This document shows positions 1 through 7,630 of a stretch of 64,000 bases of DNA, piece by piece. The notes beneath the pieces were generated by a model. The model was given only the letters and a program-made list of their open reading frames with translations. It was not told the DNA's origin and did no database searches. Source of the DNA: Flavobacterium sp. SH_e. GTDB lineage: Bacteria; Bacteroidota; Bacteroidia; Flavobacteriales; Flavobacteriaceae. The translations under genes and the position numbers were made by a program. Location: the NCBI RefSeq assembly GCF_025717045.1, contig NZ_JAOVZN010000007.1:186001-250000 (forward strand), in the 5' to 3' direction. Every line of letters begins with the position of its first letter. Position 1 is the stretch's first letter.

Positions 1-310
1 AAGTATTTCCGATGAAGAAAGTTACCATAAACTCATTATTTAGCACTAAAAGGCTTTTTTCTACCAATTCTATTTTTACAACAGAAACAGATGGAACCTC
101 AACAAAAGCATGACGCAGAATTGATGTTTTTTTCATTTCGCCGTCAATAGTTCCAAAAGCTTTTGAAACTACCATAACGCTGTCTAAATTAAAATCGCTG
201 TCATTAACTAAATAAGCGTACCACACTTTTTTCATAAAATCGTCGCTCCATTCCTGCACTGCGGCAAGAAATACGTTTTCTACTTCTGGAATTATTATAT
301 CTTTTTTCAT
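1..310 (-). CDS. Conserved hypothetical protein, C-terminus outside window
   Basis: An open frame starts with ATG at 310 and runs leftward off the window edge, giving about 103 N-terminal residues (begins MKKDIIIPEVENVF, last visible FFIGNT). There is no signal peptide or membrane segment; the visible part is a mix of acidic and hydrophobic residues typical of a small cytoplasmic protein. It lies downstream of pheS on the same strand, 79 nt away, with a hairpin in the gap, so it may be read through from pheS or have its own promoter. I do not recognise the family and infer no function. The frame is uninterrupted and codon use matches its neighbours, so it is likely a real gene. Confidence 0.75.
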   Translation of the reverse strand, partial: MKKDIIIPEVENVFLAAVQEWSDDFMKKVWYAYLVNDSDFNLDSVMVVSKAFGTIDGEMKKTSILRHAFVEVPSVSVVKIELVEKSLLVLNNEFMVTFFIGNT

Positions 311-329
311 AATATAGCAATTAGTAAAA

Positions 330-376
330 AGTAAATAGTGATTAGAAAGAAAGCTTCTCACTAATCACTATTTACT
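330..376. repeat. Inverted repeat between pheS and the downstream gene
   Basis: A perfect 16-bp stem (AGTAAATAGTGATTAG at 330-345, its complement at 361-376) encloses a 15-nt loop. It starts 14 nt beyond the pheS stop. It could act as a transcript-end hairpin for pheS, but no long T-run follows on the minus strand, so it may equally be a dispersed intergenic palindrome. Confidence 0.6.
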
Positions 377-389
377 AATAACTTTATTT

Positions 390-1415
390 TTAAATATTTG
401 CTTTAAACTGCTCTAAGAAACGAACATCGTTTTCATAAAACATTCTAATATCTCCAATTTGGTATAAAAGCATTGCAATACGCTCTACTCCCATTCCGAA
501 AGCAAATCCGTTGTATTCATCTGGATTGATATCGCAGTTTTTAAGAACATTTGGATCTACCATTCCGCAGCCTCCAATTTCTAACCAGCCTGTTCCTTTT
601 GTGATTCTGTAATCAGTTTCTGTTTTTAGTCCCCAATAAATATCAATTTCAGCACTTGGCTCTGTAAATGGGAAATATGACGGACGAAGACGAATCTTAG
701 ATTTTCCGAACATTTCTTTTGTGAAATAAAGTAATGTCTGCTTCAAATCAGCGAAAGAAACATCTTTGTCAATGTACAATCCTTCCACTTGATGGAAAAT
801 ACAGTGCGAACGAGATGAAATTGCTTCGTTACGGAAAACACGTCCCGGAGAAATCGTACGGATTGGCGGTTTATGATTTTCCATATAACGAACCTGAACC
901 GACGATGTATGCGTACGCAATAAAACATCTGGATTTGTCTGAATGAAAAATGTATCCTGCATATCACGCGCTGGGTGATATTCTGGTAAATTCAATGCCG
1001 TAAAGTTATGCCAGTCGTCTTCGATTTCTGGACCTTCAGATACGTTGAATCCGATATTAGCAAAAATATCTATAATCTGATTTTTAACGATAGAAATAGG
1101 ATGGCGAGAACCAATAATTACTGGTTCTGCTGAACGTGTTAAATCACCAAAAATGCCTTTAGATTCTTCTTTGCTTTCAAGTTCTTCCTGAATAACTCTT
1201 ACTTTCTCTTCAGCAACGGCTTTTAAAGTATTTATAACTTGTCCAAAGTCTTTTTTCTGGTCGTTTGGAATATTTTTAAATTCAGTAAAAAGTTCTTTCA
1301 ACAAACCTTTACTACCCAAATATTTAATACGAAATTGTTCTAAAGATTCTTTGTTTTTTTCATTAAAGGCTTTGGCTTCCTCTATATGTTGTTTTATCTT
1401 ATCTATCATTTTCAT
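390..1415 (-). CDS. pheS: Phenylalanine--tRNA ligase alpha subunit
   Basis: PheS is the catalytic subunit of the cytoplasmic alpha2beta2 enzyme that charges tRNA-Phe. The 341-residue length is normal for the family. An N-terminal coiled-coil arm (residues 1-85) is followed by the class II catalytic core: motif 2 lies in the GRVFRNEAISSRSHCIFHQ stretch, and motif 3 is GMGVERIAML near the C-terminus. The phenylalanine-binding segment with EGPEIE and the HPARDMQDTF loop is present. Two start codons lie close together (1415 and 1409); MIDKIKQH from 1409 resembles relatives and may be the true start. pheT is not in the window, so the two subunit genes are not adjacent here. A -7 box lies 16 nt upstream. 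Confidence 0.97.
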   Translation of the reverse strand: MKMIDKIKQHIEEAKAFNEKNKESLEQFRIKYLGSKGLLKELFTEFKNIPNDQKKDFGQVINTLKAVAEEKVRVIQEELESKEESKGIFGDLTRSAEPVIIGSRHPISIVKNQIIDIFANIGFNVSEGPEIEDDWHNFTALNLPEYHPARDMQDTFFIQTNPDVLLRTHTSSVQVRYMENHKPPIRTISPGRVFRNEAISSRSHCIFHQVEGLYIDKDVSFADLKQTLLYFTKEMFGKSKIRLRPSYFPFTEPSAEIDIYWGLKTETDYRITKGTGWLEIGGCGMVDPNVLKNCDINPDEYNGFAFGMGVERIAMLLYQIGDIRMFYENDVRFLEQFKANI

Positions 1416-1430
1416 TCAGTTCTGAGAATA

Positions 1431-1438
1431 CAAATTTA
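1431..1438 (-). promoter_or_regulatory. -7 box for pheS
   Basis: On the minus strand the site reads TAAATTTG, an exact match to the Bacteroidota -7 consensus TAnnTTTG. It lies 16 nt before the upstream pheS start, which implies a very short leader. No clear -33 TTTG was found at ideal spacing. Confidence 0.5.
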
Positions 1439-1530
1439 GTATTTTTAGTTGAAAGTCTTTAGTCACAGTTGCAGTTTTAAGTTTTCAACCCAATAATTAT
1501 GCTAACTGTCACTGAGACTGAGACTAAAAT

Positions 1531-1887
1531 TTACTCAATAAGTTTTCGTTCTAAAAAATAATTTACAATCGCTTCTTTCATTAAAACCGATTGTTCACCT
1601 GCTTTTAACGGCGGTAAATTTTCTTTTACTTTGTAATGAGGCCAACCTTCATCGTCGAAATATTCGAATTCGTAAAATCCGTATGGTTCTAACAATCTGC
1701 AAATTGCAATGTGCATTAAATTCAGTTTTTCGTCTTTTTTATATTGACGGTGCACTTTTCCATATTCCTGAACTCCGATTAGGTAAATTATGGCATCCAA
1801 ATCTAAATCTTCGCCTTGCGAAAACTGATTGGAAAGCATATCTACGAGCTTTTCCCATCGCTCTTTTAATTGTGTATCTCTAGACAT
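1531..1887 (-). CDS. Small conserved hypothetical protein
   Basis: The 118-residue product starts MSRDTQLKERWEKLVDML and contains LDAIIYLIGVQEYGKVHRQYKKDEK and a tyrosine-rich stretch, YGFYEFEYFDDEGWPHYK (about 71-88). It has no signal peptide, membrane span or metal motif, so it is predicted cytoplasmic. It sits divergent to the CvpA-family gene and upstream of pheS on the same strand with a 115-bp gap. I recognise it only as the kind of short protein conserved among flavobacteria; no function is inferred. The acidic, helix-rich composition and clean frame support a real gene. Confidence 0.8.
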   Translation of the reverse strand: MSRDTQLKERWEKLVDMLSNQFSQGEDLDLDAIIYLIGVQEYGKVHRQYKKDEKLNLMHIAICRLLEPYGFYEFEYFDDEGWPHYKVKENLPPLKAGEQSVLMKEAIVNYFLERKLIE

Positions 1888-1984
1888 TTAATTTATGATT
1901 TTTGATTGTAGATTTTAGATTGCTGATTTAAAAATCTATTCTGAAGGGGGCAGAATCGCAATCTATATTCTAAATTTTGATTTG

Positions 1985-1992
1985 CAAAGATA
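1985..1992 (-). promoter_or_regulatory. -7 box for the 118-residue hypothetical gene
   Basis: The minus strand reads TATCTTTG, matching TAnnTTTG. It lies about 100 nt upstream of the start at 1887, back to back with the promoter of the divergent CvpA-family gene. The leader between them contains AT-rich, partly palindromic sequence. Confidence 0.45.
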
Positions 1993-2097
1993 CATAGTTC
2001 AATACATTGCACCTAAAAAAATAAACGTATACCAAAAGAGTGCTACAAAAAACCTCCGAACCTTCGCCACTCTGAATCTTTGAACCTCAAAAAAACC

Positions 2098-2105
2098 TAT
2101 CTTTG
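2098..2105 (+). promoter_or_regulatory. -7 box for the CvpA-family gene
   Basis: TATCTTTG matches TAnnTTTG and ends 26 nt before the ATG at 2132. A TTTG at 2079-2082 could serve as the -33 element, although the 15-nt spacing is slightly short. Confidence 0.55.
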
Positions 2106-2131
2106 CGCCTCATTAAACACCAAACCAAAAC

Positions 2132-2680
2132 ATGAGTTTTTTTGATATTATCGTAGGTGCACTTTTGTGTTATAGTTTATATAAAGGCATTAAAAACGGA
2201 CTTTTTGTAGAAGTTGCTTCTTTCATTTCTTTGCTATTAGGAATTTATCTTGCGATTAAATTTTCTTCATTAATGACCGAAATGATTTCAAAACATGTTT
2301 CTTGGAATCCTACCAATATTCAAATAACGGCTTTTATCTTAACTTTTATTCTAGTTGTCATTGGCGTTTATTTCTTAGCCAAAATTTTAACCGGAATTGC
2401 GGATTTTGCTATGTTAGGTTGGATGAATAAACTTGGAGGTGGATTTTTCAGGGTTTTAAAAACCATTCTGATTTTAAGTATTTTTATCGCTTTGTTCGAA
2501 AAAATAAATTTCAACAATACTTTTGCCAAACAAGAAACTTTGGATAAATCTATTTTTTATAATCCAGTGAAAAAAGTGGCTGCTTTTGTTTATCCGTCGA
2601 TTGAAAAATGGTACGAAACTTTTAAAAAAGAACATTCTGAAAAACCAGAAGAAAAAGAACAAACTACAAACAAGGAATAA
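2132..2680 (+). CDS. CvpA-family inner-membrane protein
   Basis: This 182-residue integral membrane protein has the CvpA/colicin V production layout: four hydrophobic helices at roughly residues 3-20, 28-48, 65-90 and 100-120. The N-terminal FFDIIVGALLCYSLYKGIKNG matches the family, with the conserved small-residue turn KGIKNGL. The C-terminal 60 residues are polar and end in a Lys/Glu tail (EKPEEKEQTTNKE), predicted cytoplasmic. In E. coli CvpA is linked to colicin V export and envelope homeostasis, but the biochemical activity of the family is unsettled. It is transcribed alone, divergent from a small hypothetical gene, and closed by a strong hairpin. Confidence 0.85.
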   Translation: MSFFDIIVGALLCYSLYKGIKNGLFVEVASFISLLLGIYLAIKFSSLMTEMISKHVSWNPTNIQITAFILTFILVVIGVYFLAKILTGIADFAMLGWMNKLGGGFFRVLKTILILSIFIALFEKINFNNTFAKQETLDKSIFYNPVKKVAAFVYPSIEKWYETFKKEHSEKPEEKEQTTNKE

Positions 2681-2726
2681 TTCATTTTGTTAGACTGAAT
2701 GAAGTTGAAGCCTCTCATTTACAAAT

Positions 2727-2767
2727 AAATAAACCCGACAGGTTTCAAAAACCTGTCGGGTTTATTT
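2727..2767 (+). terminator. Perfect palindrome, likely terminator of the CvpA-family gene
   Basis: A 19-bp perfect stem (left arm 2727-2745, right arm 2749-2767; core AAACCCGACAGGTTT) with a 3-nt loop lies 46 bp beyond the stop codon. The A-rich start and T-rich end would let it work on either strand. Close variants occur at 2951-2983 and 15418-15450, so it also belongs to a dispersed palindrome family. Confidence 0.65.
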
Positions 2768-2776
2768 AATTAGAAA

Positions 2777-2937
2777 GCCTCGGCGAGGCGATATATTTAT
2801 AGAAATTAAACCGTCCGAATGTAAAGAGCTCCAACGGAGCGAAATATTTGAATTGTAAATAATTTATATGTCGCTCCGCTGGAGCTTTATATTGTAAATA
2901 TCTATTTTATTCTATAAATATTTCGCTTCTCCGAAGC
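2777..2937. repeat. Nested inverted repeat of about 160 bp
   Basis: An outer pair of imperfect arms (2777-2802 and 2912-2937, sharing the GCGA(A/T)ATATTTATAG-type end) encloses an inner pair (2827-2842 and 2871-2886, AGCTCCAaCGGAGCGA against its complement with one mismatch). No reading frame is present. The whole unit lies between the palindrome at 2727-2767 and a decayed copy of it at 2951-2983, a REP/MITE-like composite. Confidence 0.7.
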
Positions 2938-2950
2938 TTGCATAAAAAAG

Positions 2951-2983
2951 AAACCCAACAGGTTTCAAAAACTTGTCGCGTTT
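2951..2983. repeat. Decayed copy of the AAACCCGACAGG palindrome
   Basis: AAACCCAACAGGTTT followed by AAACTTGTCGCGTTT pairs imperfectly (several mismatches) and is clearly related to the perfect palindrome at 2727-2767. It lies just beyond the GH95 stop, so it may still act as a weak transcript end for the PUL. Confidence 0.5.
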
Positions 2984-2990
2984 AAATAAT

Positions 2991-5405
2991 TTATTTTTTC
3001 TCTTTAATCCAAAGTTGCAGAATCTTTTTTTCTCCCTTTTTCAATTCAACTTCTCGTTTATTGTCACCATAAATCAAAGTTGTCTTCCCTCCAATTTTAG
3101 AAGAAATTGTTATTTGCTGAACGATTTTATCGTTCCAATTCATTTCAATTTCAAAACCACCTCTGGCGCAAATTCCTTTTACAGAACCTTCTGACCAAGC
3201 GTCTGGTAAAGCTGGAAGTAATCGGGTTTCGTTTTCATCAGATTGAACCAACATTTCAGCAACAGCTGCTGCGCCTCCAAAATTCCCATCAATTTGAAAT
3301 GGTGGATGGGCATCGAATAAATTCGGATACGTTCCTCCTCCTCTTCTTGGCTTTTCTGTTTTCTTTCCGTCAGGGTCTACGTAGCGTAATAATTCACGAT
3401 ACATTTTATAAGCACGATTTCCGTCCCAAAGTCTTGCCCAAAGATTGATTCTCCAGCCTTTTGACCATCCTGTGGTTTCGTCTCCTTTTATTTCTAATGT
3501 TTTCTTTGAAGCTTCCGCTAAATCGGGCGTTTTTAATGGCGTAATATGATCACCAGGGAAAAGTCCAAATAAATGTGATTGATGACGGTGTTTTGGGTCA
3601 TTATCTTCCCAATCAAAATACCATTCTTGAAGATTTCCTTTTTTACCAATTTGATATGGATACAATTTTGAAAGTGCTGTTTCCAGTTTTTTTCTGAAAT
3701 CAGCATCTGTATTTAATACTTTTGAAGCTTTAATTGTTTTATCAAAACATTCGCGGATCATAGCTAAATCGGCAGTTCCTCCGTATAATGTTGCACCAAC
3801 AAAACCATCTGACAATTTATATTGATTTTCTGGCGAAGTCGATGGCGAAGTAATTAAATTTCCATTTTTATCGGTTACAAGCCATCCTAAACAAAATTCG
3901 GCAGCACCTTTCATTAAAGGATAACCTTCTTTTTTTAAATAAGCTAAATCTTGCGTAAAAGTATAATGTTCCCAGATGTGTGTGCTCAACCATGCTTGTG
4001 CCATTGGCCAGCACGCCCACATTGGATCTTCTTTTCCAAATTGTCCAACCGGATTGGTCATTGCCCAAATGTCCGAATTGTGCGCCGCAGCCCAGCCTTT
4101 ATCTACTCCGTAAAAAGTTTTGGCTGTAACTTTTCCTGTTACCGAAAGATTTTTAATGAAGCTCAAAAGTGAGGAATGCATTTCTGAAAGATTGGTGTTT
4201 TCTGCCAGCCAATAATTTTCTTCCAAGTTGATATTCATCGTATAATTACTGCTCCAAGGCGGGCTTAAATGCGGATTCCAAAGTCCTTGTAAATTGGCAG
4301 GAACGCCTAAAGTTCTTGACGAACTTATTAATAAATAGCGTCCAAAATTGAAATATAGAATTTCTAGGTTCTTATCTTCTTTTCCGTCAGCATAACGCAA
4401 TAAACGCTCGTCTGTCGGTAAATCTGGAGCGGTTGTTTTTCCTAAATCTAAAGTAACACGATTGAAAAATTTTTGATAATCGGCAATGTGAGATTCTTTT
4501 AATTTATCGAATGGTTTTGCGTAGGCGTTATTCAGATTTTGCAAAGCAATTGAAACATCATCTAAACCTTCTGATGCTGGATTTTTGTCAAAACCGTTAA
4601 AACTTGTTGCGACAGAAACAAAAATAATTGCTTCGGTTGCATCTGTTAAAGTCAATGATTCTCTTGAACTCGTGATTTTCCCGTCGGTTTTTTTGATTTG
4701 TACTAAACCTGTAAATCTTGTTCCTCTATCTTTTAAACTCAGATATTTTTGGGGAACGCTATATCCTGCATTCTCATGAATTGGTGCAGAACCTCTTAAT
4801 ACCAAAATATTATTTCGCACTTCAACATTTGACTGCAAAAGACTTTTTAAATTAATATCAAAATTTAAAGCCCCTTTTTGATCGGCTGTTAATTTGATAA
4901 TCATAACTTTATCTAGAGCCGATACGAAATATTCTCGCGTATATTTTATCCCCGCCATTTCGTAACTTACTTTAGAAATGGCATTCGAAAGATCCAATTC
5001 ACGACGGTAATTTACTGCTTTTCCTTTTTCAGAATTATTGATTTCCAATGTTCCTAAAGGCGCATACGATTCGGAATTTTTTCCCTGAACTTTTTTATTG
5101 AGTTCTTCGGCCAGTTTGTAGTTTTCTTTTTGTAAAGCTTCACGAATTGCGGGAATGTTTTTATAAGCTTCCGGACTCATATTCGCATTCACGGGTTCGC
5201 CTGACCAAAGCGTAATGTCATTCAGATAAATTTTATCCGAATTGGCTCCTCCAAAAACGGTTGCTCCCATTTTTCCGTTTCCTAAAACTAAGCTTTCCTC
5301 AAAGAATTCTGCGGGTTGTTTATACCATAAAACATTTTTGGATTGTGCCGAAATGTTTGTGTAACAAGAGGTGAGAAGTAAGATGAAAAATGTTTTTCTA
5401 ATCAT
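2991..5405 (-). CDS. GH95 alpha-L-fucosidase / alpha-L-galactosidase, PUL distal gene
   Basis: The 804-residue exported enzyme has a type I signal peptide (MIRKTFFILLLTSCYTNISAQ) and then a GH95 N-terminal domain opening with LWYKQPAEFFEESLVLGNGKMGATVFGG. The catalytic (alpha/alpha)6 barrel carries the family landmarks: the Asn pair in MNINLEENYW (about residue 390), the general acid Glu in STSPENQY (about 524) and the Asp in FQIDGNFGG (about 705). GH95 enzymes invert and remove alpha-1,2-linked L-fucose or L-galactose, here probably from xyloglucan side chains. The residue two before the first Asn is Thr (YTMNIN) where many fucosidases have His, so L-galactose specificity is possible. It is the last gene of the PUL, after the acetylesterase. 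Confidence 0.93.
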   Translation of the reverse strand: MIRKTFFILLLTSCYTNISAQSKNVLWYKQPAEFFEESLVLGNGKMGATVFGGANSDKIYLNDITLWSGEPVNANMSPEAYKNIPAIREALQKENYKLAEELNKKVQGKNSESYAPLGTLEINNSEKGKAVNYRRELDLSNAISKVSYEMAGIKYTREYFVSALDKVMIIKLTADQKGALNFDINLKSLLQSNVEVRNNILVLRGSAPIHENAGYSVPQKYLSLKDRGTRFTGLVQIKKTDGKITSSRESLTLTDATEAIIFVSVATSFNGFDKNPASEGLDDVSIALQNLNNAYAKPFDKLKESHIADYQKFFNRVTLDLGKTTAPDLPTDERLLRYADGKEDKNLEILYFNFGRYLLISSSRTLGVPANLQGLWNPHLSPPWSSNYTMNINLEENYWLAENTNLSEMHSSLLSFIKNLSVTGKVTAKTFYGVDKGWAAAHNSDIWAMTNPVGQFGKEDPMWACWPMAQAWLSTHIWEHYTFTQDLAYLKKEGYPLMKGAAEFCLGWLVTDKNGNLITSPSTSPENQYKLSDGFVGATLYGGTADLAMIRECFDKTIKASKVLNTDADFRKKLETALSKLYPYQIGKKGNLQEWYFDWEDNDPKHRHQSHLFGLFPGDHITPLKTPDLAEASKKTLEIKGDETTGWSKGWRINLWARLWDGNRAYKMYRELLRYVDPDGKKTEKPRRGGGTYPNLFDAHPPFQIDGNFGGAAAVAEMLVQSDENETRLLPALPDAWSEGSVKGICARGGFEIEMNWNDKIVQQITISSKIGGKTTLIYGDNKREVELKKGEKKILQLWIKEKK

Positions 5406-5416
5406 ATTTGGTTATC

Positions 5417-5518
5417 TTATCCTAACAGGTTTTCAAAACCTGTTAGGTATATATTGAATATCTAAAACTAATAAAAATCTATTTGATACCTAACAGGTTT
5501 TGAAAACCTGTTAGGATA
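5417..5518. repeat. Dispersed two-palindrome element, copy 1
   Basis: Two 27-nt near-perfect palindromes of the CCTAACAGGTTTT type lie at 5421-5447 and 5489-5515, mirrored about an AT-rich spacer so that the whole 100-bp unit is itself an inverted repeat (TATCC... to ...GGATA). The same arrangement occurs at 20211-20306, and a single palindrome at 15366-15392. It fills the gap between the acetylesterase and GH95 genes and could act as an mRNA-processing or terminator-like structure. Confidence 0.75.
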
Positions 5519-5569
5519 AAAAACTTCAATGAGATTGCCCACTTATCGGGATGCGGTCACGCTCAAAAA

Positions 5570-7516
5570 TTATTTACTTACACTATATTTCTCATTCGCC
5601 GTAATCATTTCCCAATTATCAGTTCTAAATGGTGACGCTGGAAATTTTTCTTTGTTGAAAAGATTAATAGCCGTATCGTCATCTGCCCAGCCGTAATGCA
5701 CTGCTACGGGATTTTGAACTTTGTCGCTTGAAACAATTATTTTGTTGTCTTTGATTATCGCTTTCGCGGAATGAAAAACTTTGTCTGAACCAGCAATTTC
5801 GAAGCCTTTTAATTCATCATTATTTGGCGTCGATAATCCTTTGCCGATGTTATCGAAAGTTAGGATAATTTGGTTTCCTTTTATTTCTTGAGATTTATAA
5901 GTTGGTCCGCTATGAACTTGTTTTTTGCCGTAAATATTGTTCATTGCAATCGCTGCCAAGCGCAAACCAATGTCTTGTTTGTTGGTTGGGTGAATGTCTT
6001 TTGCGTTTCCGATATCTGTTGTAACAGCCATTCCAGTGTTTGGCAGTTTTAAAGTTTCAGATTGTGCTTCGCGAAGTTCTGCCCAACGGCTTCCTTTTTG
6101 GCTATTTCCACCAAATTCATCAAAAGTCGACAACTGAACGAAATAAAAAGGGAAATTTCCTTGTTTGAATTTCGTTCTCCAATCGTTGATCATCAACGGA
6201 AATGATTTTTTGTATTCTGCTGCTCTCCAAACATTCGCCTCGCCCTGATACCATAAAGCACCTTGAATAGCATAAGGAACCAAAGGATTTACCATGGCAT
6301 TGTACAATAATGACGGATAACTGTTTGGCGAAACTTCAATTCTTACTTTGATAACGTTGAATTTCCAAAGTCCTTCAAGCGGTAAATTTGAATCTTTAAA
6401 ATCAATTTTAAGATCTTCTGGATCTCCGTAGATTCCACCGCCGCCACTGTAATCTGTAATTCTTACCGCGATTACATTTATTCCTTCTTTTAAGACATTG
6501 GCTGGAATTTTGTAAACTCTTTTAGCGTCCCAAAGATTGTTAGTTCCAACTTCAACACCATTTACATACGTTTTGTCTTCGTCATCAACTTTTGCTAAAT
6601 GTAACACGGCTTCTTTTTTGGCTTGTTCTGCTGTTAAAACAATAGTTTTTCTCATCCAGACAATTCCGTCAATGTTTCCGATTTGTTGGTTTTCCCAAAG
6701 TGAAGGTATTTTTATTTCCGGCCAGTTTTTATCCTGAAAATTTGCGTTTTTGAATTGCTCTTCGTTTTCCATTGAAACATCAAATCCTTGCACTTTTTTC
6801 AAATTGTCTAAAACCGATTTTTTATAGGTTTCAAAAATGGCATTAATGTCAACCGTTGGAACATTTGCAATCATCGATTTAAATTCGTCGCTTTTTTCGA
6901 ATGCTTCACGGCTTGTCCAAGTTTCTACATTCGTTCCGCCCCAAGAAGTATTAATGATTCCGATTGGAATTTTTAATTCTGAATATAGTTTTCTAGCGAA
7001 ATAATATCCAACTGCTGTAAAGTTGCCTACATTTTCTTTGTTGGCTACTTCCCATTTTCCTTGCTTTAAATCTTCTTTTGGAGTTCCGCTTAAATCTTGC
7101 GCAACACCAAAATGACGAATCATTGGAAAATCTGCACTGTTGATTTCTTTTTCAGAATTCATAGTTTTGAAAACCTGAAATTCCATGTTCGATTGTCCGC
7201 TGCAAATCCAAACTTCTCCAACCAAAACATTTTTGATCGTAATTTTATTTTTTCCGATTACGATCAATTCGAATGGTCCGCCTGCTTTTTCAGCATTTAA
7301 ATTTACCGTCCATTTTCCATTTTTATCGGCTGTTGTTTTCTTGATTTGTTTGTTGAAATGAATTTCTACATTTTCATTCGCGTCAGCAAAACCCCAAATC
7401 GGAATTTGTTTGTCTCTTTGCAAAACCATTCCGTCAGAGAATATTAAAGGCATTCTCACATTAGCATTAGCTAAAACGCTAATTAACAGAAAAATAAATA
7501 TTACACTCTTTTTCAT
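5570..7516 (-). CDS. CE20-like SGNH acetylesterase (sialate O-acetylesterase family)
   Basis: This 648-residue secreted esterase has a signal peptide (cleaved near ANANVRMP). An N-terminal beta domain (VRMPLIFSDGMVLQRDKQIP) leads into the SGNH hydrolase: block I GQSNMEF with the catalytic Ser (about 106), ALWYQGEANVW as a later block, and DIHPTNKQ (about 505) with the Asp-x-x-His pair. A jelly-roll carbohydrate-binding insert lies at about residues 255-365 (NWPEI... to ...VRITDYSGGGGIYG). The layout matches the enzymes annotated as sialate O-acetylesterases and the CE20 family, whose founder is a Xanthomonas xyloglucan acetylesterase. In this locus removal of acetyl groups from xyloglucan galactose is the likely role. 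Confidence 0.88.
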   Translation of the reverse strand: MKKSVIFIFLLISVLANANVRMPLIFSDGMVLQRDKQIPIWGFADANENVEIHFNKQIKKTTADKNGKWTVNLNAEKAGGPFELIVIGKNKITIKNVLVGEVWICSGQSNMEFQVFKTMNSEKEINSADFPMIRHFGVAQDLSGTPKEDLKQGKWEVANKENVGNFTAVGYYFARKLYSELKIPIGIINTSWGGTNVETWTSREAFEKSDEFKSMIANVPTVDINAIFETYKKSVLDNLKKVQGFDVSMENEEQFKNANFQDKNWPEIKIPSLWENQQIGNIDGIVWMRKTIVLTAEQAKKEAVLHLAKVDDEDKTYVNGVEVGTNNLWDAKRVYKIPANVLKEGINVIAVRITDYSGGGGIYGDPEDLKIDFKDSNLPLEGLWKFNVIKVRIEVSPNSYPSLLYNAMVNPLVPYAIQGALWYQGEANVWRAAEYKKSFPLMINDWRTKFKQGNFPFYFVQLSTFDEFGGNSQKGSRWAELREAQSETLKLPNTGMAVTTDIGNAKDIHPTNKQDIGLRLAAIAMNNIYGKKQVHSGPTYKSQEIKGNQIILTFDNIGKGLSTPNNDELKGFEIAGSDKVFHSAKAIIKDNKIIVSSDKVQNPVAVHYGWADDDTAINLFNKEKFPASPFRTDNWEMITANEKYSVSK

Positions 7517-7539
7517 TTTTTTAATTTAAATATTTTTTG

Positions 7540-7617
7540 AACCATATAAGTGATATAAGTAAAATTAAGCACATCTCTAAGTAAAAACTTAAAATATCTT
7601 ATATCACTTATATGGTT
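7540..7617. repeat. Perfect 20-bp inverted repeat between GH5 and esterase genes
   Basis: AACCATATAAGTGATATAAG at 7540-7559 is repeated as its exact complement at 7598-7617 around a 38-nt AT-rich loop. It occupies most of the 114-bp gap. On the minus strand it lies after the GH5 stop, so it could slow or end transcription or protect the upstream mRNA. Confidence 0.7.
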
Positions 7618-7630
7618 TAAACTAATTTTT

